Shown: positions 42,245-55,139, counted from the first letter of the stretch. The stretch is DNA of 64,000 bases from Eurosta solidaginis (GCF_040869045.1 NC_090323.1:268464392-268528391); one strand, 5' to 3'. The notes: generated from the sequence alone by a model not told the origin. Numbers and translations are program-made.

Positions 42245-42788
42245 ATAGTTATAACTTAATCAAATCAAGTCAATTCTTATCGACGAAAGTATACATAATC
42301 TTAAATATTTGAAACGAATCAAGCCAAAGATTCAGATCCACACACGAACTGGTTATTCAACTTGTTTAAATGGTAATCTTTCATTTGAAAGCCAAGAGCA
42401 AGGCTTAGATGAAACTTTAAAATTTTTGTTTACTTGTTTAAGAAATAAATTAAAATCATTTAATTAGAATATACATATTAAAGATTCAATTTCTATGTGA
42501 ATACTAGAAAAATGTTTTTAAGAATCACTCTTCTATTCAAATTAGCTTAAGGTATGTTATTTTTACATCATTTTAACTGGTCGCAAATTCTTAATATATG
42601 TACATATTTTATTGCTAAAGCTCACATTCTGTTTGTTAGCTTAATATTCTAAAACAAATATTTACAATGAATGGATATTATAATTAACATATTCGATTCG
42701 ATTCAATTAAATGTTAAATATGTTTTATCATTTAAATTCGATTCTATTGTTACAAGTTTAGCCTAAAACTTTCAAACGTCATAGTTAA
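42245..42788. other. Unassigned AT-rich DNA
   Basis: No feature is recognised. Confidence 0.5.
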
Positions 42789-42793
42789 TGTAT

Positions 42794-43274
42794 TGCGGCG
42801 AATGTTGGCATCACTATCTGTTAGTAAATAATCACAACAATAAGAATGGCTAGCAGCCACACTTACATATGTATAAGGCAACGAAAAATATTCCACACAC
42901 ATAACCAGCAGCTCGAAGTGAAGAGATATCAAATATTCACATGTGTATGTAGTCATCAGCTAAAAGCGTAAGAGTTGTTACTCACAAATACACACGCATA
43001 TAGCTAAATAACCAAGTATGCGATACAACTGTTCGTGAAAAGTGTAGAACTCAGGAGAAATATCTGAACGAGACAACAGAGAGTATAAAAGCGGCACAAG
43101 CTGAGGAATAACTAATCACTTTTGATTTAAAAACGCTATTAGTTGTGAAGTATAATTGTGAAGTACTCTCCCAAAGTAGTCTAAACAAAGACCAGTTATT
43201 TATTCGACAGCTCAGCGATTCGAACGTTAGTAGAATGTGCATAATTATCAGGAAAACCACTAAAATTTGTTACA
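42794..43274 (+). mobile_element. Solo LTR 2 (family as LTR 3)
   Basis: TGCGGCGAATGTTGGCATCA...AAATTTGTTACA. Flanks are GTAT (42790-42793) and ATAT (43275-43278), a 3-of-4 match. TATAAAAG lies at 43084. It aligns along its length with 54437-54948 (TTAGTAAATAATCA, CACATAACCAGCAGCTCGAAGTGAAGAGATATC, CTCCCAAAGTAGTCTAAA) and more loosely with 40292-40724. Confidence 0.85.
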
Positions 43275-43278
43275 ATAT

Positions 43279-44237
43279 GTAAAAAAAAATAGCCGAAACA
43301 GAATGGTCGCGTTTCTTATCATATTTTATATACAATTTTTGCCTCGAACTAACCAATTAAAAATACATTTATACACATGTATGCCTTAAAGCTAATATAT
43401 AAAAATATACGTAAATACTAAATTAGAAATGAAATCAAATAATTTAAATTGCTCCTTGACATTCAACTTGACCTTGGTTTGCTTTATCTCTGCTCTCCTT
43501 TTCAATGGCAATAATTAGCTAATTTGAATAAATACATTTGCATAAATAATGCAATTTTTAAAGCACAATCTTATAAACAAATACGCGTTTTAAGTATTTA
43601 TTTAGCAAAATTTAAACAGTTTTCCAAAAGTGTTGACGCGCGTAGCTAATAAGAAATATTTGAACAATAACTAATGTTGCCTAAATTAATCAACAAATCG
43701 TACAGCAAACCAGTAAATCAGGCGAATAAACAAAAACGATTTCTTTATAAAATGGTCATACTTACGTATGTATGTGTGCATATGTGTTTTCAATTGTTAA
43801 ACATAAAACACTCTTAACAATTGACTAATCGACGAAATATTTCAAACAATTCTTCGATCGCTCGTTTTGCCGGTGGTCAGCTGCTTAACCCATTGTGTGG
43901 CATGGCTGCATACCAAAGTGTCTACTTAAGTTATAACCATTAGCAGTTGCATAAATGTACGCACATATACACACGTAAATTGGTAAATATTTCTTAGTAA
44001 TTCAAGTGTAGAGCCATTTGTTTGAAATTTTATATTATTTAATTTTGTATGCAATATGAATGCTTTGATTTATGAAAAAGAAAAAACTCAAAACAAACTA
44101 CGAAAGCTCAATTAAGCAACTAAACAAAATAAAAATGCAAATAAAATAACTGCCTCAGAGGTTGAAAAGGCACATACATTTGCTATGCAACAACATTGCC
44201 GAATACACGTACAACGATGACGAGTTTACTTGGTTAG
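43279..44237. other. Unassigned AT-rich DNA
   Basis: No feature is recognised. Confidence 0.5.
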
Positions 44238-44543
44238 TTAAAATAAATACATGGCGTGAGATACCCTCGAGGAAATTTAGGCCGAGGTTCTCTTCCAATT
44301 TGCGTCGTGCTCTTTTTTAATTTTCTCTACAAATTTTTTGTACGGGACCTACAGCTTTTCATGGCAGGAAACACTCGAAGCGCTTTACAAACCACTGCCG
44401 AGGCGCGTCCCTGCCTTAGAAAACAAAATTTCTAATTGAAAAAACTTGTTTCCAAATTTCTGATGTTGCTTTGCCTGGGACTTGAACCCAGGACATTTGG
44501 TGTGATAGTTGGCGCACGGTACCACCACACCACGACAACCGCC
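44238..44543 (-). mobile_element. tRNA-derived SINE copy 4
   Basis: The reverse-strand copy has head GGCGGTTGTCGTGGTGTGGTGG at 44543, A-box-like CGTGCGCCAACTATCAC, B-box region CCTGGGTTCAAGTCCCAGG (44478-44496, close to a tRNA T-arm), then the family body and an (ATTT)n-type tail at about 44238-44252. Of the four copies it keeps the most tRNA-like B box. Overlapping open frames on both strands are artefacts. Confidence 0.85.
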
Positions 44544-45204
44544 TGTTCTTTAGCCGCATGTAAAAATACAAACAATTGGATAATCAGTTGTGCGTCACGC
44601 GCGCTATCCAAAGACCAAGATGCGCAACGCATCCAACAATTTGGTTTAACCCAAAACAACATTTGACCTAGAAAACTTAGGCTGGATATCTTTTTATTGA
44701 ACTTTAGTATTTCATATTTTTTAAATATGCAAATGCAGTTAAGGGGTCAAATATGGACGCGTAAAAGACTTTCGTAAAAAATTTACTTTTTTGGCCTATT
44801 TCCTTTTTTCTCAATGCAGACATTACTACCATTGTTCAGAATAGAAAATATGTATAACATTTAGCCGATTCAAGAAAAATTCTTAGACTGGGTAATCCGT
44901 TTGTGGTGCTGGCGCACTAACACAAGCGTCAGCGCAATGGCGCCTCATGGTTCGCTTAACTGATGAAAATTATTCGTCTTTTATTGACACATATCATCCT
45001 ATGTTTGTTGACTTTTTATTTCATCACAGTGGCATTTTAACGGCACTTTGGCGTTATTAAAACTTCGTGGCCCTATCGCATATCTTTACTTTACGCCTGG
45101 TTTTCCAACAACGTTATTCATGCTTATTAGAGTGGTTGAAGTGACGTTCGTGGATTTGGACATACATACTTACGCAACATATTGAGGTGCTACAACAGTG
45201 GTGA
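44544..45204. other. Unassigned DNA
   Basis: No feature is recognised. Confidence 0.5.
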
Positions 45205-45480
45205 CCAAATTGGAAGCCGTGACTGTGTTGGCAAGAGTAAAATCATCGTAAAGGTAGTGGTTTAATCGTTGATTAGCGAGCAACGAGGCAAGACGTATGC
45301 ACGCATGTTTATTAACACTCAAAATTTAATTCGTAAATATACTATAAAAATATAAGTTTATTGCACGAATTTCACAAAAAATTAAAACAAAATATATCTT
45401 ATCATTTGAAAAAAAATTTATTTTTTGAAATGCGCAAATAAACAGTAACCTCGTTCAAGTCATTGAGACAGCACATTCTG
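45205..45480 (-). repeat. Interspersed repeat X, copy 3 (inverted)
   Basis: Reverse complement of 25843-26110: CTGTGTTGGCAAGAGTAAAATCATCGT, GATTAGCGAGCAACGAGGCAAGACGTATGC, TTTTTGAAATGCGCAAATAAACA. Confidence 0.75.
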
Positions 45481-45834
45481 GTGCGGGTCCAGGCGGGCTA
45501 TTTACGTTGTATTGATTTTTCTACGTAACCTCTTTACAACTTCTGCAACTACTCCGGAAAGCAAGGTCTTTGATTATCTGTGCTCAGGTTCAATCCTTAA
45601 TTTACGTGTTTATTAGCACAGAGATCTGTTGCCTGCACGCTAGAGCGTGTGCCTAAGTGATATATCAGGGCTCAGTCACTCGATAATACCTTTAAACAAT
45701 CAGCCCATTAATCAAAGTGCTATCACTACAAATAAAACCGCTTTCGATATAGGAAGCCTTCGAGTTCGTGTTCGTACTAGTTTCTGTGCATTATTATTGT
45801 TTCGAAGATCTGAGCTGCTAGGCCTAAGGGTGGT

Positions 45835-47299
45835 TCATATTTTTTTCCATATTAAAAAAATGTTTCTAAAAAAAGTTTTAAAAATCAACGCAAATTTTTG
45901 AGAGACCTATAATTTGTACGTTGTTAGAGTTGACAAGAAAATGTGTCTAAGTTCGTGTGTAACCGAAAATTATATACTCAGCGTGAGTTTCAATTGTATA
46001 TTTCGATTCAGATAAATTACTTTTCTACATAACACGTGTCACCGCCCGTTTAAAAGAAAAATTTCTCCCCATTTCCTCTTACAGTAAAACTTGATAAGTG
46101 AAATATCTTTGATTCAAAACTATTTTTTGTTAAGTTATAGCTTATTATTCTAGTCTACGACCCTTTTAAATTGGTTTTATATCTACGTTGCCGTGGTCTT
46201 TAACCGATACCATCCATTTTTACTAGAAATATTTCCTGCTATAAGAAAAATCTGTGTACCCAATTTTATTACGATCCGTTAATTTTTCTTCAAGTTATGG
46301 CTCCCGAAATAAAGAAAATTGCTTAGACATAAAAGGGGCGGTGCCACGCTCATTTTTTTTAATTTGAATTTTTTACTATTTATTGTTATAAATCCACTTG
46401 GGAAATGAAATACCATTGATATAAAGCTCTTTTTTGCAAAGATATAGCTTATTTTATTCGCCCACAACCCTTTTAAAAATCTTTTATATACAAATGGGCG
46501 TGGTCCTTAACCGATTTCGTAACTTTTTCTTCAAGGCATTCCTTATAGTAAAGGAAATCTCTCTGCCGAATTTTGTTACGCTAGGTTTAACCATTTTTAA
46601 TTTATGATTAATAATATTTGTAAAATTGATTTTATCACAAGTGGGCGGTCCCAGACCCATTTTAAACATTTTTTTTTTAAATTTTTATCAAGTCTCAATA
46701 TCAGTCCACACGCCAACATTCTAGGTGTATTATTTACCAAATAATCAGGTTTTTTGTGTTTTCCAAAATGTTATATATATAAAAAGTGGGCGTGGTAACA
46801 TCCGATTTCGCTCATTTTCAATACCAATCTATTCTGAATCCAGATAAGCTCGTGTACCAAATTTGGTGAAGATATCTCAATATTTACTTAGGTTATCGTG
46901 TTAACGGACAGACGGACGGACGGACATGGCTCAATCAAATTCTTTTTTCGATGCTGATGATTTTGATATATGGAAGTCTATATCTATCTCTATTCCTTTA
47001 TACCTGTACAACCAACCGTTATCCAATCAAAGACAATATACTCTGTGTGCAAAGCACGCTGAGTATAAAAATCTTGAGCTACAAAATTGTATGCTGGAAA
47101 AATTTAAGAGAAGTCCAAATTAAAAGTTCGAAATTTTCGTGTTCGATTCTTTTCGAAAATGTTTTTGAGATTGGTTTGCGTACTTTAAAAAATTAATAGA
47201 AGTTTTTTCTTAAGGTAGCGAAAATAAAAAGAGAAGAGTTTAATTGACGAAGTTTTATTACGATTTCCACTGCTTTTTTCTGTTCGCTGCTGTAGTTTC
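45835..47299. mobile_element. CAGCAG palindromic element, partial, split by GC-box repeat
   Basis: 45835-45934 (AATCAACGCAAATTTTTGAGAGACCT...TTGTTAGAG) and 47068-47299 (GAGCTACAAAATTG...GAGATTGGTTTGCG...GAGTTTAATTGACGAAG...GCTGCTG) are adjacent in intact relatives such as 62430-62663. Here they are separated by GC-box repeat copy 4. The right end is GCTGCTG followed by TA (47300). Confidence 0.75.
45935..47067 (+). repeat. GC-box interspersed repeat, copy 4
   Basis: It has the same block order as copy 1: GTCTAAGTTCGTGTGTAACCG, CACCGCCCGTTTAAAAG, GGGGCGGTGCCACGC (46336), GGGCGTGGTCC (46496), GTGGGCGGTCCCAGACCCA (46642), AAGTGGGCGTGGTAACATCC (46783), (GACG)n-ACATGGCTCA (46913-46934). It is inserted inside the CAGCAG palindromic element. 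Confidence 0.82.
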
Positions 47300-49890
47300 T
47301 CTTCCTGAACTTCTAAAAGAAGGAGCAGCCTGTAAAGGTGGGGGAGTTTAAAAACTTCTTCAAAACAAAAATGACCTAAATTTTTCACGTAAGTAAGTTT
47401 TAAAACTCTGAACCCTGTATACCATTCTTATTATCTGCAGTATACTATAACTATTGAATGTCCTTCAAAGTTTTTCAAACCACTATACCAATATGTACAT
47501 ATCTATTTAAGCTAAAATGAGGGTGATTGCTCCACTTTCACTTAAATGGTATATTACCCACATTTGCATATACACACACATACGCACATATCCGTTCTCA
47601 TACTTTCTGTCAAAACTTAAACATATTGAGGTCAGTTGCTATCGCTCATTCTAAATAAATAAATAATCGCTTGCAATTTCGCGTTAAGGACTCGTAACTC
47701 ATTTCACCCATTCTGAAGCGCTACTATAAATATACGAACTCATATGTACATTAGGATGCTCCATCGAAATAAAAAATGTTTTTTAAATCTCCTATTATAA
47801 TATTACCAAAAGTATTAAGATATATATGACCTGAATGAATTTGAAAATGTGTTCAACAAAAAATTTTGTAAACAATATTTTCGAAAATTTAGCTCTTCTG
47901 CTTGTATTAGTTAAATTCGCAAATGAAAACTTTAGTCGTGTGAATGGCTTAAGTTTAGTAGATATGGCAAGGCTTATAAAGTTAGCACAAAACCTATAAG
48001 TTCTAAAAGAGCTATAATCAAAAATGTCTCTCTTTGAATTACTCAATACTGAAATTATTCCCGGTAGGATCGTGCTCTCGGTCATGATAAGACGCCAGTA
48101 CTTGTTTTTGAATAAACGGCGACATAAAGTTGTATGTTAAAGAAACCAAGCGAAATTAATGTTTGACGCTCTGAGCAAGTTTCAAGAGCGGGCTAATACT
48201 TAAATTTCCAGGACATCTAATAATTTCAGGGAAGCTAACGCGTGCCTCCAACGTTAGGCCACAGTTTAGGTATATAATGCGGACTACGATCTCGAAAGCA
48301 TATCGCGACTGTACAAATAATTTAACACGTTTACCTTGAACATTAGTTTGAGAAAAAATAACGTGGATACCAGTACAAATTTCATCCTTGAGCTAAGGTG
48401 GAATATGTGCACATTGCAAGCAAGCAGAATAAATCTTGCTTACAGATCTTATGCATCCAAGTCGCAGTCATTCAAATGTTGCGCAGGGGAAACCCAGATA
48501 TTATTCCAGATCTCTTGACACTTGTTCCTTTTAACACGCTTATATTAGCTGCATTTGTATTTACATATGTAACTCCTTTATACCAAATAATAATAATAAA
48601 TGTTACGTATCCGCACCGGTACCTGATTTTCTGGTGATAAGTTTGCATGTAATTGGTTGGTTTTCAATAAAAAAACGTGCTTATTTGATTCAAATTGAAA
48701 ACTTTATTCCAAAAACTAATATCTCTAATTAAAGAAAGTTCTAGACTCAATGCAATTTCTCTCCATTAGCACATATACGGCATTTTTGAAAAAAATTTAA
48801 GGGAATTTTTTTTTTAAACTATTGTGTAATTCTTCTAAAAGGTATGCGAGTTAAGTTTATATTCCCCTCTGACGTCGATAGATATTTCAGCACCTGAATT
48901 TCAAACTTTTTTCAAAATATTTTGTCAAAAGTCTTAAAATCCACAAAACTAATAACCCTTAATAAAAGAGGGATACTAAATCTTCCGTATGAAAAGTGAG
49001 GCAGGCTAAAGTACATACATCAACACACATACTTTCAGCACGATTACTTAACTTCTTGCTCGGCTTATAGAGGCAATCAGCAAAGAAAATGCTGTTCTTG
49101 CCTTCTTTACCTTTGTGCTTTGACTTGTTTAAGCCTTCAAATGGCCAGCCACAGTATGAGTACTTTTGTACTTAAGAACTTGCCTGCGTATATGTAAATA
49201 TGTATGTAGACATATATATTTTTCTTATGTTTTGTAGCAAATAGGGGTTAACAAAATAGTGGTTGTTAAATATTGATTTTTTTAGTAGCCTCGAGGTGCA
49301 TGTACATACTTACAGGTTGTTTTTCTAAATGAAAGGTGTGTACAAACGTAAGAGAATCGCTTATTTAATTTTTTGTCCACTTGTTCAGTGAATACTTTTT
49401 TCTTTTCTGCTAATTGCTGCGAAAATTCAATATTCCTGCGTCGTTAGTGCTTATTTGTTATTGTTTGTTATGTAGTTATGGCAATCGATAATTAACCTTA
49501 ACTTTTGTCCAGAATATTGGCATCGAATTTCATTCAGTTCAGAGTCATATTTGTATGTATTTAAGTACAAGCAACACAATTTTCATTTAAAAATGTATAT
49601 CTAAATATATTGGTAAATATTACTGTTATGTTAGTTGAATATAACCAAACAAATGCCTTCATGAGGCTTTTGGTCCTAGTTTAGTGGCCCCCCTAATACA
49701 GTTCCTCTGATAATCGTGTTTATTCTGAGTATTGTCGAACTTTGTACGGTCGGTGATAAAAATAGGAAAACATTTTACTTTGTCATGACCTAAGTAAAAT
49801 CTTCAGAAGTGAAGCCAACTTTATAAGATCTTCTCCAAATGCTCGCGAATCAGCAACTGTCAATAAATCAGGAACTTATTAGAAATCAAA
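47300..49890. other. Unassigned DNA
   Basis: No gene is recognised. 48585-48695 (AATGTTACGTATCCGCACCGG...TGCATGTAATTGGTTGG) is related to 34108-34215 in the Helitron fragment. Confidence 0.45.
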
Positions 49891-50360
49891 GCAAAACAAT
49901 AAGTATACCGAAATGTTCAGGATGATGAGCTGATTTTTTTAGCCATGCCCGTATGTCTGTTTGTCCTTCTGTCTGTCTGTTTGAACGCAAACTAGCCCCT
50001 AATTTTTTGAGATATCTTGGTGAAATTTGGTGAGCTGGTATATTTGGTTATCCGATTGATTATTTATCGGAAACTACCGGATTGGACCACTATAGCACAA
50101 TCCCCCATATAACCGACTTTTCTAAAAAGAAGGTTTTTGTCATTTATACGTCTTTTTAATAGCTGGAAGATTGAAATTTCACAGCATATTTATATATAAA
50201 GCATACTTCACTAAGATCGGTTGCTTATATAATATTTATTCCAAACAAGCTATGTACAGATTTTTTGAATTTTTGAAATTTCAACACGTTAGTTGAGTAT
50301 AAGCTCCATTCATGAAAAATATGAGGTCTTCGGCACAGCCGAACTTTTGATTTGATTCTA
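49890..50360 (+). repeat. Diverged GC-box-like repeat fragment
   Basis: It carries AGCCATGCCCGTATGTCTG, (TCTG)n, TTTGAGATATCTTGGTGAAATTTGGT and ends AGGTCTTCGGCACAGCCGAAC. The layout resembles the end part of the GC-box family but it is a distinct subfamily. Confidence 0.5.
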
Positions 50361-50520
50361 ATTATATCTAAATTACCACTTAAATAGGAAAGAGTTCATG
50401 GCAGACATTTGGCCATTCCGCTTTCGTTTTTTACTGTTAACGCAACTACAACAGCTTTTAATTTGTTTAATCTTGAGAAATTATTTCTATTTATATGCTT
50501 CGAAAACTTTTATGAATAAA

Positions 50521-51199
50521 TACAGCATCGAACAGAAAAATTGCAGTAAAATGTTTATCAAATTTCGTCAACTAAACTCTTCATTTTAATTTTTGATATT
50601 AGAAGAAAAAGTTTCTATGAGTTTTGTGACTAAAACTATGCGAACCAAACTCAACGTTTTCGAAATAATTCCAAATTTCGAGAAAGTTTTGTGAAAGTTT
50701 CGATCTTTTTATTTAGAGTCCTCAGATCTTTTTTTTTTTGAATATGCAGTTTTGTAGCTAAATCAATTTTAGACTGACGAAGCACAAGTTATAGGTGTTT
50801 AAAACTCGCATACATTTTTGAAAAATTTTTTAACGCAAGGTGTTTTAGATTTTGTTCCATAAAAAAATTTCAAGCCCTGTATGGAGGAAAATCTAAAGCA
50901 CCCTTCGGAAAAAAAATTTTCAAAAATAATGCGAATTTAGAGATCTATAACTTGTATTTTGCTGCACTAACATTGATTGAGCTACAAAACTGTATAAAAA
51001 AAAACAATGGGGATTTCAAATAAAAATTTACAATTTTCGTAAACTTTTCTCGACTTTTTCCGAACATGTGTTTCAGATTGGTTTGCCTAATTTCATCCAA
51101 AAAATGTATACAAATTTTTTCTAGTAAATTTTGAAGAGTTTAATTGACGAAACTTTATACAAAAAAACTGTCACTGCTATTTTTCTTTCCTCTGCTGTA
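50521..51199. mobile_element. CAGCAG palindromic element, complete (mariner-like MITE?)
   Basis: TA-CAGCATCGAACAGAAAAATTGCAG... and ...CTGCTATTTTTCTTTCCTCTGCTG-TA are inverted ends. The arms (50523-50870 and 50880-51197) pair along most of their length: TTTCGTCAACTAAACTCTTC with GAAGAGTTTAATTGACGAAA, and CAAACTCAA...GTTTTCG with CGAACATGTGTTTCAGATTGG. The TA flanks suggest a Tc1/mariner-type insertion. Non-coding. Confidence 0.72.
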
Positions 51200-52599
51200 T
51201 GTTTATACGAGTATCAAGCGGCGTTTTTGATGTGCTGATGCTGACCAAATCATTAGCATCAATCATAATTTCTTCATTAAATGAATCTGTTTATTTTTAG
51301 TACCCACAAAAGTTTAAACTGAACAAATATTAAGCAAACGATAATGTTTATAAAGAAAATAGTGCATGCCTTTTAATAAATTTAGGCGATAATATCCTAT
51401 TTGTGTGTATGCCCTTCCGGTGCGTTGGCGTCATTTTGTCTGCAAATGATCGGATTTTAATCGCGCATTTTTCAGCGAGAATGTCACGAATTCATAAATG
51501 TAAATAATAAATATTAAATTTGAAAAAAGTATTTTAATTTGAACAAAGAAGTATGAAGGTTTCGTTTTGAATCTTAAACAGCGCACATTTTAAAATTGGA
51601 ACCAAAGTACGGGACAAAACAGAATTCAAATCTCAACATTCCTATGAGCTAATTTACAAAATCGCTATTCATATTTTTATATTTTTAGATAAGTATTTTA
51701 TTTTTTATATTTGCTCTAAACTGATGTGAAACTCATTATTGTGTTGAAGATTTTTTAATTTTCCACAATTTCCGAGAGGAATGGTTACCCCAACTAACAC
51801 AAAAATTTATATATAATTTTAATTGTTACGAACATTATCTGAGCGTCTTACTGTGAGCTTTCAAATTATATTTAGACCCTTCAACGGCCTGGCCTGTCCA
51901 TTGCCGGACGGAAAATGGAAGTTTGGTTCAAGATATGCATGCAAAGGCACACGTGTTTCTTTGTATGTGTTATCAAGTACACACATGCACCGATATCGTG
52001 CGAATGACTGACTGACAGCTAAGTTAGTTAAATGTACAAATGTATAACTGTCTGCCCCTCTGCCAGTCTGTCTGGCTGTTTGCCTCTTTATTGGCTGCAT
52101 GCTTGCTGTTTTTTGTTTGGTGCTATCTAAATTGAAGCGTTTGCGATTTAAACACGCATATAAAATAGCCAGGAACACATACACATGCACATTTACTCAC
52201 ACATACACAAATAGTACCAAAATAATTGAGGTTTGAGTTTTCCACTGTGGCTAATCTAATTGCCCTGCAAGGGGTGAACTCAAGATTCCAAACGCGAAGA
52301 CGTCAACGCCAACGAGCTTGGTTTAATTTTGGCCTTGTTTTCTTTTTTGTTCTGTTAGAGAATATCTACTTGTTGCTAAACTTTATTTGCCTTGTACTTT
52401 CTATATACTTGTGTGTGTGTATGTATGTTATGTTACTTGGCTACCAAATATAATAAATACCAAACATGTTTACGTTGCGATAAGATTGACGTTCGTTAAT
52501 GCCTTAACGAATTCTAGTCTACTTCGTAGCAACTTTTATTAAAATTTTGCAAATATTCCATTCATTGTGGAGTACTTCAGTGCCCTAAAGTACTGTGTT
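51200..52599. other. Unassigned DNA
   Basis: No gene is recognised. 51861-52190 is open on the minus strand without known motifs. Confidence 0.45.
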
Positions 52600-53315
52600 T
52601 TTATACCCAGCTGTACTTGTAGACTTTGATTGGATAACGGTAGGTTGTACAGGTATAAAGGAATCGAGATAGATATAGACTTCCATATATCAAAATCATC
52701 AGTATCGAAAAAAAATCTGATTGAGCCATGTTCGTCCGTCTGTCCGTTAACACGATAACTTGAGTAAATATTGAGATATCTTCACTTATCTGGACCCAGA
52801 ATAGATTGATATTGAAAATGAGCGAACTCGGATGATAACCACGCCCACTTTTTATATATATAACATTTTGGAAAATACAAAAAACCTGATTATTTAGTAA
52901 ATAATACACCTAGAATGTTGAAATTTAACATGTCGACTGATATCGAGACTTGATAAAAAGTTTTAAAAAAATTTTAAAATGGGCGTGGCACCGCCCCCTT
53001 GTGCTAAAATCAATTTCACAAATTATTTTATTAAGATTAATAACCATAAATCAAAAATCGTTAAACCTATCGTAACAAAATTCGGCAGAGAGGTTGCCTT
53101 TACTATAAGGAATGGTTGGAAGAAAAATTTTCTATGTTTCGGGAGCCATAGCTCGAAGAAAAATTAGTTCAGAATAGAACGATATGTATATGTATTATTG
53201 CGCAGCCTTGTAACAATATTAAGCAAACAAAACAAACAACAACAGCATTTCAAGTGTACAGCTGGGTATGTAATGTTCGGTTTCACACAAACTTAGACTT
53301 GCTTACTTGTTTCAG
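52600..53315 (-). repeat. GC-box interspersed repeat, copy 5 (inverted)
   Basis: It begins TTTTTATACCCAGCTGTACTTG and ends AACTTAGACTTGCTTACTTG on the plus strand. It contains ACCACGCCCACTTTTTATATATA, GGGCGTGGCACCGCCCCC (52981) and ATGTTCGTCCGTCTGTCCG. Frames 52601-52909 and 52979-53167 are fragments of the repeat. Confidence 0.8.
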
Positions 53316-53930
53316 TTTAAATTTTTTTGGTTTTGTCATTGAACCCATTTTATTTCTGGCAAGTTTTGGTACTTTATCTTCACCCATATATAAACTTTTG
53401 TATCTCCTTATCTCTGCGTACTTGATTTTTGTACTTCGTTAACCAAAGTCAAGGTGAAGAAGATGCACGTTTTTTGTTTTCCAACTTTTGTTTAAATTTC
53501 AGATGATCTTAGATAATGGCGATTGTTATCTGTTAATTTGCTATTTTCAATTAATTTAGGGGAACTTTTTCAGCGAAGTTTGCTGCTATCCTACGATTTT
53601 ATATTTATTTCGTTTCATGTGCACTGGCAATTTAACAAAAAAATTAAACAAAATTTTGAACAACACTTACATATATGAATAAATATACATAAAAGATATT
53701 TAAGATAACGTGGCCTATTGTTTTACAAAGGAAAAGGAAAATAATATGTGTGAAACGGAGATGCCACTAGTGATAAAGTCAAGTACATATATAGAATTCT
53801 TAATTACTTAGCTTCCGTGTAATTATTACTAAAAATTAATAAACATTTGTGCACTTTATTATTGTTAACATACCTATTATTACTTTATAACGGTATTACG
53901 CAATGGCATAAATCGATTTGTTTGGACAAA
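53316..53930. other. Unassigned AT-rich DNA
   Basis: No feature is recognised. Confidence 0.5.
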
Positions 53931-53933
53931 AGT

Positions 53934-54068
53934 TAACCGATATCGCGCCGTCCATTTTTCGATAGGATTTTGCAGGCTCGAACATTTTTTTTTTTGGGTA
54001 TGCGTAGTGGAACTTTTTTCCTGGGCCCAAATCCTATCGAAAAATCGATGGCGCGATATCGGTTAATA
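53934..54068. repeat. Inverted repeat, 40-bp arms, shared with Helitron body
   Basis: TTAACCGATATCGCGCCGTC...TTTTTCGATAGGATTT (53934-53970) pairs with AAATCCTATCGAAAAATCG...GCGCGATATCGGTTAA (54029-54067). The right arm and the TGGGTATGCGTAGTGGAAC spacer also occur in the Helitron at 34888-34964. GC-box-like blocks (ACCACGCCCACTTT, TGGGCGTGGCA) follow to 54400. Confidence 0.7.
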
Positions 54069-54436
54069 AATCGACCCAGTCTAATAGGCATATATACACT
54101 TATCGAAGTCATCAGCATCGAAAAAGATTTCGATTGAGCCATGTCCATCCGCCTGAAGCCTACCTGAACCCAAAATCGATTGGTATTGAGCGAAACCGAA
54201 CAATAACCACGCCCACTTTCACGAAAATTTCGAAAAATGGTAAAAATGTGATATTTCATTACCAAATACGAATAAAGTGATGACTTGTTGACTTTACGTT
54301 TAAAAATGGAGTTTTGGTAAAATTTTGGAAATTGGGCGTGGCAGTTTACATTTAGAAGTTTTGCAAGCCGTAAATTAAAAGCCGTTGAAGATAGCATGCT
54401 GAAATTTGCCATTGAGAATGTTCTCTATTACAATAC

Positions 54437-54948
54437 TGTGGCGAGTGTTGACATCACTATGCTGTTAGTAAATAATCATAACAACAAAAATAACAAGCAG
54501 CGATACTTATGTACAAGGCAACGAAGAACATTCCCCACACATAACCAGCAGCTCGAAGTGAAGAGATATCTCACATACACATATGTAGTCATCAGCTACG
54601 GGAAGAAGTAGCTACTCACACATACACACGCATATGGCTAAAAGAAAAACATAAACTACAGATAAACATGCGCATATATAGCTGGGTAACCAATCATGAG
54701 GTGCAGCTATTCTACAACACATGATCGTGACTAGATCTTAGCAGAATTGGCGAACGAGATAACCGAGAGTATAAAAGCAGCGCAAGCTGGGGAATTAAAA
54801 ATCAGTTTGATTTAAACGCACTATTAGTTGTGAAGTATAAATGTTTTTGTGACTCCCAAAGTAGTCTAAATAAAGACCATTTTGCAATACTGAATATTGG
54901 AGTTAGCAGAAGGTGCATAATTATCAGAAATCCCCAGAATTCGTTACA
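54437..54948 (+). mobile_element. Solo LTR 3 with 4-bp target duplication
   Basis: TGTGGCGAGTGTTGACATCA...GAATTCGTTACA lies between ATAC at 54433-54436 and 54949-54952. TATAAAAG is at 54770 and AATAAA at 54869. It is 512 bp and closely related to 42794-43274. No coding part is attached. Confidence 0.9.
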
Positions 54949-55139
54949 ATACTATTAATGTCATAGATCGAAAAAAGAGACGAAATTTGGTACAAAATTG
55001 TGTTCATGATAAAAATTGTTTGTTGTAAAAATGGGCGAATTATGTTGAAAAGCACGCCCACTTTTGAGAATTTCGAAAAGTGGGAAAAAATAAATAAATA
55101 CCGGTAAAGTGTATATGTAAAGTGGGGACATGCTGTCCC

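Noticed and set aside
44478..44496. Possible genuine tRNA gene
   Set aside because: The T-arm-like B box is good but no full cloverleaf (acceptor and anticodon arms) can be formed, and related SINE copies share the same flanking body.
44432..44666. Paired open frames on both strands
   Set aside because: They overlap a tRNA-derived SINE. The phrase LGLEPRTFG is the translated SINE B-box region, not a protein domain.
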